Assembly (NCBI GenBank): GCA_021773035.1
Contig: JAJFKU010000016.1
Coordinates: forward strand, 157,715 to 221,714
Reading direction: 5' to 3'
From: Woeseiaceae bacterium
GTDB taxonomy: Bacteria; Pseudomonadota; Gammaproteobacteria; Steroidobacterales; Woeseiaceae
Length of the DNA stretch: 64,000 bases
In this document: in pieces, positions 17,733 to 27,514 of the stretch
How positions within the stretch are numbered: the stretch's first letter is position 1
Layout of the letters: each line of letters opens with the position of its first letter
The notes under the pieces: model-generated
Told to the model about the DNA's origin: nothing
Databases searched by the model: none
The model's input: only the letters and a program-made list of their open reading frames with translations
Made by a program: the position numbers and the translations under genes

Positions 17733-18604
17733 GCAACCTTACCTCGCCTGGAAGAATCGCTCATAAGCAACCGTTCAAAGAAGAACTCGATAGCACCGCT
17801 CGCTTCCCTGGCGACCGGCAACGCATCGATTTTCGCTGCCAGCGCCTGCAGGGCTTCACCAGAGTCGCTGCGCGGATACGCGACAACGACTGCACGCTGC
17901 TCCTGTACTGCCTTTACCAGGTAGTCGTCCTGTGGGATGTCACCGGCATGCCTCAATACGACATCGAGATAGTGATCGGTAACGCGTGCAAGCTTACGAA
18001 ACAGGCGCTGACCGTCACCCGCCCTGCGGCTCTGGTTTGTGACGATTTGAAAACGATCGATACCGTAGTTCTGACTGAAGACCTTGATCAGCGCGTAAGC
18101 ATCCGTCAGCGATGCCGGTTCGTCACAAACGACAACGACCGGATGCTGTGCAGCTTGTACGAAGCGGGCCACTTTGGGTGAAATACCTGCGGCCGTGTCG
18201 ACAATCAGGACTTCGGGCTGATTCGGCAGTTCACTAAACGCCTGAATAATCCCCACCTGAGCCGCTGCGGGAAGGTCGGTCATGCAGAAACTCCCGGATG
18301 ATGCGGGGACGATACGGATGTTGTTTGGTCCCTGAAGAATCGTACTGCCCAGATCAGCCTCGCCGGTGACAACATGGGACAAGTTGAACAGCGGTTGAAG
18401 CCCGAGCAGCACGTCGACATTGGCCAGGCTCAGATCGGCATCCAACAAACAGGTATCACGACCGCGGCCGCCGAGTGCGATCGCGAGATTCGCCGCGACA
18501 TTGGTCTTTCCGACACCACCCTTCCCGCTACAGACAGCTACGACTTTCGCCGGCTTGCGTTTCATGAACCGATTCAGGCTCGAATTCTGTGTGTTATTAC
18601 GCAT
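17729..18604 (-). CDS. flhG: FlhG/FleN MinD-like ATPase, flagellar number regulator
   Basis: 291 residues. A deviant Walker A C-S-G-K-G-G-V-G-K-T-N is at about 25-35, with further MinD/ParA motifs (L-L-D-A-D-L-S-L-A-N-V-D; V-D-T-A-A-G-I-S) and an amphipathic C-terminus. FlhG limits flagellar number by acting on FlhF and, in Pseudomonas and Shewanella, on FleQ. The N-terminal tail does not contain the D-Q-A-x-x-L-R motif that I know as the FlhF-activating element; the nearest match is T-Q-N-S-S-L-N-R. Overlaps flhF by 8 bases and fliA by 4. Confidence 0.93.
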   Translation of the reverse strand: MRNNTQNSSLNRFMKRKPAKVVAVCSGKGGVGKTNVAANLAIALGGRGRDTCLLDADLSLANVDVLLGLQPLFNLSHVVTGEADLGSTILQGPNNIRIVPASSGSFCMTDLPAAAQVGIIQAFSELPNQPEVLIVDTAAGISPKVARFVQAAQHPVVVVCDEPASLTDAYALIKVFSQNYGIDRFQIVTNQSRRAGDGQRLFRKLARVTDHYLDVVLRHAGDIPQDDYLVKAVQEQRAVVVAYPRSDSGEALQALAAKIDALPVAREASGAIEFFFERLLMSDSSRRGKVA

Positions 18605-19871
18605 TGGCTATGCTCTGTTGTGAGTAGTTCTCGGCCATCGTTCGTTCATCGATCCGTGCACGGCTGGATTCCAGACAGTCAACCGCCTGATTTACGAGCC
18701 AGAGTTTTTTGCGCGCTGCGGCATGCAGGTCGTCGGGAATTCGTTGCCCATCAGAGAAAAACGCTGCGGGGAGGTCGTTACGAATCAGGGTACTCATGAC
18801 GCAACCCAGCTGGGCCGCCTCGTCGATCTTGGTAACAATGCATCCCTCAAGCGGCACTTTGCTGAATTCTCGTACCGTTTCATCCAGGGCCGCCTCCTGA
18901 GTTGCCGCAGACAGCGTCAGGAAGAAGCGCACCCTATCCGCGTTACGGCCGTAAGCCGCCAGCCTCGCAGTCAGGTCACGATCACGTTGACTGCGGCCCT
19001 CCGTGTCGATCAGGACCAGCTTCTTGGACCGAAGCTGATCCAGAGTATTCGACAACTCATCGAAGCTGCTGGCGGAATACACCTTCGCTCCGATGATATT
19101 GGCGAATGCAGTCAGGTGTTCCTTGGCACCAATTCGGTAGGAATCAGCGCTCACCAATGCAATATCGTCCGCCCAGCTATGCATCGAAAACTGCGCTGCA
19201 ATTTTGGCGATTGTCGTGGTTTTTCCCACACCCGTTGGCCCGATCAATGCGAACGTTCCACCTTCTTGCAACAGCTTGCTGTCAGTCACGGGCAGGAGCT
19301 GTGCCAGCGTCGCCAGTGGCGTGCTCCAGAGGTTCTTGAGGTCCGTTATCGGCTCGAGACGGTCAGCGAGAATGTTTGCAACATCGGGGGCCAGCCCAAG
19401 GCGCGCCATGTTACGCAGCACCTGTGCCCGCATGGGAAATCGGCGGGAACCATCCTTCCAGACTAAACCGGAGAGTTGTGTTTCAAGCAAACCTCGCATC
19501 GATGACAGTTCCGACTGCATCCCGGAAAGCGCCAGCTCGCTCGTCGTCGTTTCGACGGCTTCGTCAAGACGGGGCACCGGTGAAGGGGCGAGATTCGCGG
19601 CGACAACTTCGACTTCCGAAGCCGTGGACGTGGCGTCGTTCTCTGCGATCCGCGCTAGCGCATCGCCATTTATCTGAGTATCGCTGCCAGGTGCCTCACC
19701 CAGAGCGTGGCGCACGAGCGCTTCGTCATAGTCGATGGCGGCGATAACTTCGATACCATCGTCAATACGTCGATTGGACAGTATGACCGCGTCGGGCCCC
19801 TGATCCTCTCGGACACGGCGTAAAACGTGTCGCATGTCCTTGTCTATGTATCGCTTAATTTTCACGGTCAT
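18597..19871 (-). CDS. flhF: FlhF SRP-type GTPase, flagellar pole placement
   Basis: 424 residues. A basic N-terminus (M-T-V-K-I-K-R-Y) and variable B domain (to about 125) precede an N domain and an SRP-type G domain: G1 G-P-T-G-V-G-K-T-T, then D-S-Y-R-I-G-A, D-T-E-G-R-S-Q-R-D and T-K-I-D-E-A. FlhF marks the cell pole where the flagellum is built. Length is normal. It follows flhA after an 88-base gap in which I see no promoter motif of the sigma-28 or sigma-54 type. Confidence 0.95.
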   Translation of the reverse strand: MTVKIKRYIDKDMRHVLRRVREDQGPDAVILSNRRIDDGIEVIAAIDYDEALVRHALGEAPGSDTQINGDALARIAENDATSTASEVEVVAANLAPSPVPRLDEAVETTTSELALSGMQSELSSMRGLLETQLSGLVWKDGSRRFPMRAQVLRNMARLGLAPDVANILADRLEPITDLKNLWSTPLATLAQLLPVTDSKLLQEGGTFALIGPTGVGKTTTIAKIAAQFSMHSWADDIALVSADSYRIGAKEHLTAFANIIGAKVYSASSFDELSNTLDQLRSKKLVLIDTEGRSQRDRDLTARLAAYGRNADRVRFFLTLSAATQEAALDETVREFSKVPLEGCIVTKIDEAAQLGCVMSTLIRNDLPAAFFSDGQRIPDDLHAAARKKLWLVNQAVDCLESSRARIDERTMAENYSQQSIANA

Positions 19872-19959
19872 TCCTCTTCTATTTACTCGCTCGTACCGGT
19901 TCGCTCTCTAGAACCTGTTTTTCAACCCTTGCTCTTCACTAATGCTTGCGTCGCCGCGC

Positions 19960-22017
19960 CTAGCTCACCGCAGCGATCATCTGTATGCGCTTGTCGTCCG
20001 GGACTTCGTTGTAGGCCAGCACATGCAGGTTGCGAATATTGCGCATCATGCGCGACATCCAGGGCCTGACGAGCGGCGACACCAGCAATACGGCCGGCTC
20101 GCCGGCGATCTCCTGGCTTTGCGCCTTGTCCGTCAGTGACTGATGTAGTCGTTCCACCATGGCTGGCTCCAATCCGATAGTTCCGTTCTCCTGTGCAGAC
20201 TCATTCAAGATTCGTTCCAACTCCGGCTCCAGCGTCAAAACTGGCAGCTCAGGCCGCGTCCCGGCTACGTTATGGACGATTGAGCGGCCGAGAGAAACAC
20301 GCACGGCCGCCGATAAAACGTCGGGGTCCTGACTCTGCGAACCGTGTTCCGCCAAAGTTTCGGCGATTTTCCGGATATTCCTGAGCGGAATGCTCTCCTC
20401 GAGAAGGTTCTGCAAAACCCGGCTGATCACGCTCATCGGCAGCAACTTCGGTGTCAGTTCCTCGACCAGCTTCGGCGATGCCACTGCCAGTCTGTCCATC
20501 AACTGCTGGCATTCCTCGTGACCGAGCAGTTCGTGGGCATTCTTCTGCAACAGCTGACTCAAATGTGTTGCGACGACCGTAGCCGGGTCAACGACCGTGT
20601 AGCCAAGCATCTGCGCTTCTTCCCGCTGCGATGCTTCGATCCAGTAGGCCTCCAAACCAAATGCCGGGTCCTCGGTCGGAATACCGTCCAGTTTTCCGAA
20701 TACCTGCCCCGGATTAATGGCGAGGTCCTTGTCGATATGCACTTCGCTCTCACCGATCGAAACACCGGTAAGAGAAATTCGATAGGTGTTAGGCTGCAGG
20801 TCCAGGTTGTCGCGAATATGCACCGGAGAAATCAGAAATCCGAGCTCCTCCGTCAGCTTCTTGCGAACCCCCTTGATACGCGCCACCAGTGGACCATTAC
20901 GTTGCGAATCGACCAGCGGAATAAGCCGGTAGCCGACCTCCAGACCGATCAGGTCGACCGGGTCAACGTCCTGCCAGGTCAGTTCCGGCAATGCGGCATC
21001 CGGATCGGTGTTTCGAACTTCAGGTTCCGGTGGTACCTCTTGTCGCTTTGCGACTCGTATGGCCGCGAACCCGCATGCCCCGGCCAGACTCAAAAATGCG
21101 ATGTTCGGCATTCCGGGAATCATACCGAGTATACCGACGATCAAACCGGTAACCGCCAGGGTTCGCGGGTCGCTAAAAAGTTGTGACGAAACTTGCTGCC
21201 GCATGTCCTGCGATTTCGTGACACGGGTAACGATGATCGCGACCGCGGTCGACAGCAGCAACGACGGTATCTGAGCAACCAGCCCGTCACCGATCGTCAG
21301 CAGGGTATAATTGTGTACTGCTGCGCTGAGCGACAAATCATGTTGCGCCGTACCAATAATCAGGCCACCGACGATGTTGATGAACAGGATCAGAATGCCG
21401 GCGATCGCGTCACCGCGAACAAACTTGCTGGAGCCGTCCATCGAACCGTAGAAGTCGGCTTCCTCACCGATTTCCTGGCGCCGCAGGCGTGCTTCTTCCT
21501 GGTCGATGGCACCGGCATTCAGATCGGCATCGATTGCCATCTGCTTGCCCGGCATAGCATCGAGAGTGAATCGGGCGGATACTTCCGAAACCCGGCCTGC
21601 ACCTTTGGTGACGACAACGAAATTGATGATGACCAGGATGGCGAAAATAACCAGGCCAACAGCGTAATTGCCGCCGACGACAAACTCGCCAAAAGCCTCG
21701 ATGACTTTACCGGCCGCGGACGTTCCGCTATGGCCATTGAGCAGAACCACACGGGTCGATGCAATGTTAAGCGCAAGCCGCAGCAAGGTAACCACCAGCA
21801 GAACAGTCGGAAATACACCGAAGTCCAGTGGTCTTTTGACGTATACCGTGGTTAGCAGTATCGCCAGCGATAACGCGATATTGAAGGTAAATAAGGCATC
21901 CAGAGCCAGTGGCGGCAATGGGATCATCATCATGGCCAGAATTGCCAGCAACAGCAGCGGTAATCCCAGCCCCTGGGCAGTATCCACCCAATAGTTGTGT
22001 GTTGTGTTATTCGCCAT
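19960..22017 (-). CDS. flhA: flagellar export gate protein FlhA
   Basis: 685 residues, normal length. Eight hydrophobic segments lie in the first 330 residues, including the conserved FHIPEP-family cytoplasmic loop (V-V-T-K-G-A-G-R-V-S-E-V-x-A-R-F-T-L-D-A-M-P-G-K-Q-M split around it). A four-part cytoplasmic domain from about 350 to the end binds chaperone-substrate complexes such as FliS-FliC and FliT-FliD. Its start overlaps the flhB stop by 11 bases. Confidence 0.97.
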   Translation of the reverse strand: MANNTTHNYWVDTAQGLGLPLLLLAILAMMMIPLPPLALDALFTFNIALSLAILLTTVYVKRPLDFGVFPTVLLVVTLLRLALNIASTRVVLLNGHSGTSAAGKVIEAFGEFVVGGNYAVGLVIFAILVIINFVVVTKGAGRVSEVSARFTLDAMPGKQMAIDADLNAGAIDQEEARLRRQEIGEEADFYGSMDGSSKFVRGDAIAGILILFINIVGGLIIGTAQHDLSLSAAVHNYTLLTIGDGLVAQIPSLLLSTAVAIIVTRVTKSQDMRQQVSSQLFSDPRTLAVTGLIVGILGMIPGMPNIAFLSLAGACGFAAIRVAKRQEVPPEPEVRNTDPDAALPELTWQDVDPVDLIGLEVGYRLIPLVDSQRNGPLVARIKGVRKKLTEELGFLISPVHIRDNLDLQPNTYRISLTGVSIGESEVHIDKDLAINPGQVFGKLDGIPTEDPAFGLEAYWIEASQREEAQMLGYTVVDPATVVATHLSQLLQKNAHELLGHEECQQLMDRLAVASPKLVEELTPKLLPMSVISRVLQNLLEESIPLRNIRKIAETLAEHGSQSQDPDVLSAAVRVSLGRSIVHNVAGTRPELPVLTLEPELERILNESAQENGTIGLEPAMVERLHQSLTDKAQSQEIAGEPAVLLVSPLVRPWMSRMMRNIRNLHVLAYNEVPDDKRIQMIAAVS

Positions 22018-23170
22018 CAGTGCTCACTCGCGCCGCCCTTCCGGGTGCTGGGTAATCGTCTTCGTTGACATCCGGGACCGGGGCCATCGGCCGTTTCTGT
22101 CCGGGGCGCAGGGTTTCATTGAGCTGGAATATGTAAGCGAGCACCTGCGCGACAGCCGTGTACAGGCTGGCCGGGATATCGTCTCCAATCTCCGTGATAC
22201 GAAACAGCACCCGAGCCAACGGCGGTGCCGAGAACAACGGCACGCCGTTTTCGGCCGCAATCTCGCGAATCCGTTTTGCGACCAGGTCCTTGCCCTTGGC
22301 GATGACGCGTGGTGCCCCCGAACCTTGCTGGTCATATTTGAGCGCAACGGCAAAGTGTGTCGGGTTGGTGATGACAACGTCGGCTCCCGGTATCTCTTCC
22401 ATCATGCGGCGCGTCGCGATCTGCTGCTGCATTGTCCTGATCCGCGACTTCACTTCCGGTCGACCTTCCGTCTCCTTGAATTCGTCTTTGACCTGCTGCC
22501 GGGTCATACGCAGTTTTTTCTGGTACTGCCAGAGTTGGAATGGCACATCGACAGCGGCGATGAAAATCAGTCCGGTGCTAACGACCAGCAAAGACACACC
22601 GCAGATCTTCAGCGCATCCCGAACCGCTGTGGCAATGGGCTGACGCCCCAGCGAGAGCAGATCGTCGGCAGACCACCACAACCAGGTCACCGCGATTGCT
22701 GCAACCAGCGAGAACTTCGCCATCGCCTTCACCAATTCGTTCAGCGCGTTGGCGCTGAACACACGTTTCAGGCCTTTCAGTGGATTCAACCGTTCGGGCT
22801 TGAAGCTGGTGGCCTTCATGCTAAATGACCAGCCACCGATGGCTGTGGCGCTCAGGAACACGGCCAACAGCAATACAACGGCGAGCGGTAACAGGCTGAG
22901 CATGCCTTTTGCAGCGATCTCGGCGAATGCGGGTGCCAGATATCGCGAATCAAGCAACAGTTCGCGCTCGATCGAGAAACCCTGACCGAAGGCCTGCAGG
23001 AGATTCCGGCCCATTGGCTCGGCCAGCAGCAGCAGACCACCCGCGCCCGACAACATGACACCGGTCATGGTCAGTTCACGGGACCGCGGAACATCGCCTT
23101 TCTTGCGCGCGTCTTCGCGACGTTTCGGCGTCGCTTGCTCGGTCTTGTCCTGTTGTGCTTCGTCTGCCAC
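22007..23170 (-). CDS. flhB: flagellar export switch protein FlhB
   Basis: 387 residues: four transmembrane helices (about 30-210) and a cytoplasmic domain with the autocleavage motif N269-P-T-H, intact and at the same number as in Salmonella. Cleavage between N and P switches export from rod/hook to filament substrates, guided by FliK. The start is GTG 23170, three bases after fliR. The C-terminus is somewhat longer and proline-rich compared with Salmonella. Confidence 0.96.
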   Translation of the reverse strand: MADEAQQDKTEQATPKRREDARKKGDVPRSRELTMTGVMLSGAGGLLLLAEPMGRNLLQAFGQGFSIERELLLDSRYLAPAFAEIAAKGMLSLLPLAVVLLLAVFLSATAIGGWSFSMKATSFKPERLNPLKGLKRVFSANALNELVKAMAKFSLVAAIAVTWLWWSADDLLSLGRQPIATAVRDALKICGVSLLVVSTGLIFIAAVDVPFQLWQYQKKLRMTRQQVKDEFKETEGRPEVKSRIRTMQQQIATRRMMEEIPGADVVITNPTHFAVALKYDQQGSGAPRVIAKGKDLVAKRIREIAAENGVPLFSAPPLARVLFRITEIGDDIPASLYTAVAQVLAYIFQLNETLRPGQKRPMAPVPDVNEDDYPAPGRAARVSTDGE

Positions 23171-23173
23171 TGT

Positions 23174-23953
23174 TTACAACTCAAGCAGAGACGAAATTGC
23201 TGAAATCGAGAGCGTCAAAAAGTTCGATACGTTTTCGACCAGGATACCCATATTGAGAAAGATGACCGCGAAGCCCAACAACATGGCGACGGGGAAACCG
23301 ACCGCGAACAGATTCAAGGTCGGTGCCGCCCGGCTCATCACGCCAAATGACAGGTTCACGACCAGCAGCGCCGTGATCGCCGGCAGCGCAATCTTCAGCC
23401 CAAAAACGAACAAGTTGGCCGTCCACGCCAGCAGTTCCGCGACGATCGGTACCGTCAGTCCCTGCTCCGCAATCGGCCATGCCCGAAAACTCTGTGCCAG
23501 CAACTGGATCATCGCCAGATGTCCATCCAGAGCCAGGAATACGAGCATGCCAAGCATCATGAATAACTGCCCCAGAACCGGGACGCTGACTCCCCGCGCC
23601 CGGTCGAGGAACACTGCAAAACCAAGACCCATGCTCATGCCGATGACCTGACCGCCGAGCGCGATCGCGTCGAAGACAAGCTGCACTAAGAATCCCATCA
23701 CGACGCCAATCCCGATCTCCTGAATCATCGTGACCAGACCCGCCGCACTCAACACGTCCTGAGTCGGCGTAGTCTGCACGTTTGGAGCGATCGCTGTCGT
23801 TAGTACAACCGCCAGCAGCAGGCGCACGCGGAGCGGCACGAAGCTGCCGCCGACCAATGGCATCACCATCAGAAATGCGCCGATCCGGACGAATGGCCAG
23901 ATATAAATCTCCAGCATCTCCAACAGTGGTCCGATTGCGATTTCTACATTCAT
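23174..23953 (-). CDS. fliR: flagellar export protein FliR
   Basis: 259 residues with six hydrophobic segments across the whole chain, and FliR-type motifs such as P-L-V-G-G-S-F-V-P-L-R-V-R and G-x-V-I-G-M-S-M-G-L-G-F. Part of the FliPQR export pore. It follows fliQ after 38 bases and precedes flhB by three. Confidence 0.94.
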   Translation of the reverse strand: MNVEIAIGPLLEMLEIYIWPFVRIGAFLMVMPLVGGSFVPLRVRLLLAVVLTTAIAPNVQTTPTQDVLSAAGLVTMIQEIGIGVVMGFLVQLVFDAIALGGQVIGMSMGLGFAVFLDRARGVSVPVLGQLFMMLGMLVFLALDGHLAMIQLLAQSFRAWPIAEQGLTVPIVAELLAWTANLFVFGLKIALPAITALLVVNLSFGVMSRAAPTLNLFAVGFPVAMLLGFAVIFLNMGILVENVSNFLTLSISAISSLLEL

Positions 23954-23991
23954 ATTCGTGTTTCACCAACATTTCGTCATCCTTTCTCGTG

Positions 23992-24261
23992 TCACGAGAT
24001 GAGGGTAGGGATTTGCTCCATTAAACGTTTCGTGTAGTTCACGATGAGACTGAGCATCCACGGACCCGCTGCTACCAACGCCAAGACCATGACCAGCAAT
24101 TTCGGGATGAAGCTCAATGTCATCTCATTGATTTGCGTCGCTGCCTGGAACATACCGACCAGCAGGCCGACAGCCAGCGCCGAGATCAGCAGCGGCGAGG
24201 CGATTAACATGGTCACCCACAGCGCCTGTTGTCCGATTGTCGTTACGATTTCCGGTGTCAT
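23992..24261 (-). CDS. fliQ: flagellar export protein FliQ
   Basis: 89 residues, two transmembrane helices (about 15-40 and 52-75) joined by T-Q-I-N-E-M-T-L-S-F-I-P-K, the signature of FliQ. Four copies pack round the FliP ring in the export pore. Normal length; nine bases after fliP. Confidence 0.95.
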   Translation of the reverse strand: MTPEIVTTIGQQALWVTMLIASPLLISALAVGLLVGMFQAATQINEMTLSFIPKLLVMVLALVAAGPWMLSLIVNYTKRLMEQIPTLIS

Positions 24262-24270
24262 TTCCCTTCC

Positions 24271-24999
24271 CTATGTGTAGAAACTGGAGGCCAGCGTGCC
24301 GAGCAGCAACGCCCAGCCGTCAACCAGGACGAACAGCATTATTTTGAAGGGCAGCGATATCAGCATCGGCGACAACATCATCATGCCCATTGACATCAGG
24401 ACGCTGGATACCACCAGGTCGATGACGAGAAACGGGATGAAGATAAGGAAACCAATTTGAAACGCGGTCTTCAGCTCGCTGACCATAAAACTGGGCACAA
24501 TGATCGACAGCGGTATCTGCTCGATCGAATCGATATTCGTCGCTCCGGCGATGGACACAAACAACTGCAGATCGCTTTCTCGTGTCTGCGACAACATGAA
24601 CTGTCGCAGTGGCTCGACGCCGGCCGAAAACGCTTCGTTTGCTGACATATCGCCATTGATATAGGGCTGCGCCGCGGTCTGGTTGATTTCACCGATAACC
24701 GGCGACATCACAAAAAAGGTCAGAAACAGGGCAATGCCCAGAAGCACCTGGTTGGGAGGTGTCTGCGCGGTACCCAGCGCCTGCCGCAGAATCGACAACA
24801 CGATGATAATGCGAATGAACGCACTGGTGGATAAGACAATTGCCGGCAATAAAGTCAGCAACGTCATCAGCACGAGAATCTGAATACTCAAGGAGTAATT
24901 CTGGCCTTGTGTCACCTCGCCGGCGAGCGCGAGCGGCGCCGTCTGTGCATCTGCGCTTGTGCAGCAGAGCAGCAGCAGCGTTACAACCACGACTCTCAC
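24271..24999 (-). CDS. fliP: flagellar export protein FliP
   Basis: 242 residues. A cleavable signal peptide (to about residue 18, A-D-A-Q) precedes four membrane segments. Motifs [29 protein letters not shown] and [17 protein letters not shown] are those of FliP, the core of the export pore. The GTG start at 24999 overlaps the fliO stop (GTGA). Confidence 0.96.
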   Translation of the reverse strand: MRVVVVTLLLLCCTSADAQTAPLALAGEVTQGQNYSLSIQILVLMTLLTLLPAIVLSTSAFIRIIIVLSILRQALGTAQTPPNQVLLGIALFLTFFVMSPVIGEINQTAAQPYINGDMSANEAFSAGVEPLRQFMLSQTRESDLQLFVSIAGATNIDSIEQIPLSIIVPSFMVSELKTAFQIGFLIFIPFLVIDLVVSSVLMSMGMMMLSPMLISLPFKIMLFVLVDGWALLLGTLASSFYT

Positions 25000-25406
25000 T
25001 TACCTATCTCCTTGAGTGCCAGGCGTAAACGGGCAGAAAATCCGTCTGCGGATTTCGGGGTCTCTGCTGTGGCGACAGGTGTGGTAAGTACGTGCAGCGT
25101 CTCGACACCGCTCACCGTCATTCCGATGAGCAATTGCTGGTCTGCAACCTGTACGATCATCAACCGCTCTTTGGGCCCGAGCATGCGCGTAGCGACAACG
25201 TCGATCAGGTCGCTGTTGCCGCCGCTTACGAGACGCGACCGGGAATAAAACCAACCAAGGATCACGATGGCGGCAACGACAATAAACATGCTGAGCCCCA
25301 TACTCAGCAACTCACCGCCGCCCAGGACCGGAGTAACCACCGGCGTGGTGGCGCCGATATTGTCGGCAACAGTTGCAGTGTCAACAGTCATATGAAGATC
25401 GCTCAC
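24996..25406 (-). CDS. fliO: flagellar export assembly protein FliO
   Basis: 136 residues: a short periplasmic N-terminus, one transmembrane helix (about 32-52), then a cytoplasmic domain with [12 protein letters not shown] and L-L-I-G-M-T, typical of FliO. It helps FliP ring assembly. The start is GTG 25406, coupled to the fliN stop (GTGA); ATG 25391 is an alternative. Confidence 0.9.
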   Translation of the reverse strand: MSDLHMTVDTATVADNIGATTPVVTPVLGGGELLSMGLSMFIVVAAIVILGWFYSRSRLVSGGNSDLIDVVATRMLGPKERLMIVQVADQQLLIGMTVSGVETLHVLTTPVATAETPKSADGFSARLRLALKEIGK

Positions 25407-25828
25407 TGCAGTTGTTCAATACGTTCGGTTGGGCTGACAACGTCGGTCAGGCGGACGCCGTATTGATCATCGACGACGACGATCTCCCCGTGGGCGATCA
25501 ACGTGCCGTTCACGAGCACATCCATCGACTCCCCCGCGTCCTGGTCGAGTGCAACGACAGAACCCTCCACCAACGTCACGAGGTCACGAATCGAAATATC
25601 TGTTGATCCGACGCGCAGCGATACACTCACCGGGACGTCAAGAACGAGGTTCAGGTTGACGTCGGCGGGAGCACCCTGCGCAATATTCTCACTACTGTCG
25701 AGTTCTTCAGGTGCGTAGTCCGGCGCCTCCGCAGATGCATTCTCCGATGCGCCGTCAGTTGCCGCCGCAGCCTCCTCTACCGCTTCCTCTTGGCTGTCGT
25801 CGTCAGGGCTTGGTGTTTCGTTTTCCAT
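25403..25828 (-). CDS. fliN: flagellar motor switch protein FliN
   Basis: 141 residues. An acidic, Ala/Glu/Asp-rich N-terminal extension (about 1-55) precedes the SpoA domain (about 58-135; L-D-V-P-V-S-V-S-L-R-V-G and V-L-V-N-G-T-L-I-A-H-G-E-I-V-V-V). FliN lines the bottom of the C-ring and contributes to export and switching. Start overlaps the fliM stop by one base. Confidence 0.95.
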   Translation of the reverse strand: MENETPSPDDDSQEEAVEEAAAATDGASENASAEAPDYAPEELDSSENIAQGAPADVNLNLVLDVPVSVSLRVGSTDISIRDLVTLVEGSVVALDQDAGESMDVLVNGTLIAHGEIVVVDDQYGVRLTDVVSPTERIEQLQ

Positions 25829-26844
25829 TACTGCTGGTCCTTATTGTGTCGTGTAATTTCGGGTTCCAGCCAGCGGGTGGTTTCGACGGCATAACGACCG
25901 TCATGGACACCAAACCGGCCCTCGAGGATGGGAACTTCCTGCGCGGAAATAATGCTATTGCGTGGATTGCTGATACTGATAACGTCACCAGGAACGAGTT
26001 CTGCGGCCTCTCCCAGCGTCATCTCTGTTCTGCCCACATCGGACGAGATATTGATGACAGAATCGACGATGCGCGCTCGCAGCGAGCGCTGCCAGCGCGC
26101 ATCGTTCGCGGTATCCCGCTCCTGCTTTTGGCCTTCGAAAACCGGCAGCAGAGGCCCGACGACGGACATGGGCCACAGGATATGAAATGGGTGCTCGATA
26201 TCGCCGACGGTCAGTTTGAACTCGGCGTTAATGATGGGATCTGCACCGTCAATACAACCAATCACCGAAGTGCTTAGATGCGATCTAAGCAACTCCGACT
26301 CAAGTTCGATCAGCGGTTGCCAGACCTCTTTCGTAACTGACAACACGGCATTGCAAAACAGCGTAGCAACGGTGATCTCGCCAGGACTGAAGAACTCCGC
26401 GTCCTGGCGGATACGGTCACCGCCGCCGCCGCCGTAGAAGGTCTCGACTAACATTTCGACAGCGACAGAATCCAGACTAATCAACGCCGAGCCCTGCAGG
26501 GGCTTCGGTGCGAACTCGAACAACAGCGACAGACTCCTGTCCTGTTCCGCAAAATCGCTATAGGTACAACTCTGGACGCTATCGAAACTCACGCTGGACT
26601 CCACGTTCAGCAACTGCTCGACGTGTTTGTCGATGCGGCTCGCGAACAGCCGGTTCAGGCCCTGTAGTCGTGGGTAACTGTCGGTAATCAGCCGGGATCG
26701 GGGGCCGACTTCGAATGGCGTGACTTCCGCATAGCTAGGGCCGTTATTCGAATGCACCTCAACCTCACCGGTCGCAATGCCATCGAGTAATGCGTCCTTT
26801 TCGTCATCTGTAATTACAGGGTCTGTCGTTGCGGGATCTGTCAT
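25828..26844 (-). CDS. fliM: flagellar motor switch protein FliM
   Basis: 338 residues. The N-terminal I-T-D-D-E-K-D-A-L-L-D-G matches the CheY-P-binding peptide (consensus L-S-Q-x-E-I-D-A-L-L) only loosely. A CheC-like middle domain (about 60-240) and a C-terminal SpoA domain (about 250-330) follow. It is the rotor protein that sets rotation direction. Seven bases after fliL. Confidence 0.95.
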   Translation of the reverse strand: MTDPATTDPVITDDEKDALLDGIATGEVEVHSNNGPSYAEVTPFEVGPRSRLITDSYPRLQGLNRLFASRIDKHVEQLLNVESSVSFDSVQSCTYSDFAEQDRSLSLLFEFAPKPLQGSALISLDSVAVEMLVETFYGGGGGDRIRQDAEFFSPGEITVATLFCNAVLSVTKEVWQPLIELESELLRSHLSTSVIGCIDGADPIINAEFKLTVGDIEHPFHILWPMSVVGPLLPVFEGQKQERDTANDARWQRSLRARIVDSVINISSDVGRTEMTLGEAAELVPGDVISISNPRNSIISAQEVPILEGRFGVHDGRYAVETTRWLEPEITRHNKDQQ

Positions 26845-26851
26845 TGCAAGT

Positions 26852-27370
26852 CTACTGAATGACCAGAGCCGTGAAATACACTGCCTCGACGCCCGGCTCG
26901 CCGATCTGTTCAGTCATAACCCTTTGGATCTCGGCCAAGCCATCGGCCAGCATCTTTTTCTTGCCGGGCAGCGTTGTAACCTCTTCGTAAATCGCCGAGC
27001 TGAAGAGCAGTATCAGGGCATTTCGAATAGCGGGTGTGTGCTCGCGAACGGCGTTGATGATCTCCTGGTCACGCGCCATCGCTTCCATGGTAATTTGCAT
27101 GAAATGGGCGTCACCTAACTCATCTTTGAAATTCACGACGAGCGGCGGGTGCAAACTTGTGTAGATTGGAGGTGTAGAGGCGGGAGTGGGTTCTTCTACA
27201 AGCTCTTCGCCGTCGGCAGCTTCGTCCTCACCCAGAAAGGTCATGGCAGCAAACACACCGCCGCCGATCAACGCCAACGCGGCGACAATGAGGATTATTT
27301 TCTTCTTGCCGCCGCCGGTGGGTTCAGTAACCTCTCCGCCTTCCTCAGCCTGTTCTGTTTCTTCAGCCAT
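26852..27370 (-). CDS. fliL: flagellar basal-body associated protein FliL
   Basis: 172 residues: an acidic cytoplasmic start, one transmembrane helix (about 24-44, I-I-L-I-V-A-A-L-A-L-I-G-G), then a periplasmic stomatin-like domain. FliL rings surround and steady the stator. I chose ATG 27370 (GGAG seven bases upstream) over TTG 27382. First gene of fliLMNOPQR-flhBA-flhFG-fliA, behind its own sigma-54 promoter. Confidence 0.92.
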   Translation of the reverse strand: MAEETEQAEEGGEVTEPTGGGKKKIILIVAALALIGGGVFAAMTFLGEDEAADGEELVEEPTPASTPPIYTSLHPPLVVNFKDELGDAHFMQITMEAMARDQEIINAVREHTPAIRNALILLFSSAIYEEVTTLPGKKKMLADGLAEIQRVMTEQIGEPGVEAVYFTALVIQ

Positions 27371-27401
27371 CACTTGCTCCAATGTTTCCTACAAAGGTTA
27401 A

Positions 27402-27417
27402 TGCAAGTGCCGTGCCA
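27402..27417 (-). promoter_or_regulatory. sigma-54 promoter of fliL operon
   Basis: On the minus strand TGGCAC (27417-27412), five bases, TTGCA (27406-27402): a perfect match to TGGCAC-N5-TTGCA. It lies 32 bases before the chosen fliL start, in the 144-base gap after fliK. The rest of the gap shows only a weak inverted repeat near 27480-27500. Confidence 0.85.
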
Positions 27418-27514
27418 ATGGTCTAGATGGCGATTTTTATTGTTTATTTTCAGTAAGTTATGGAGGAGTTCTTAAAACCATGCAAACCCGTGGTATGACG
27501 GTTTTTTGACGTGC

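Noticed and set aside
20344..21186. 280-codon plus-strand frame opposite flhA
   Set aside because: Antisense shadow, no start signal or domain.
23181..23972. 263-codon open frame overlapping fliR on the same strand
   Set aside because: Glycine/aspartate-rich out-of-frame reading of fliR; FliR in the other frame has the membrane helices and family motifs.
27480..27500. Weak inverted repeat after fliK as a terminator
   Set aside because: Short imperfect arms and no convincing T-run.
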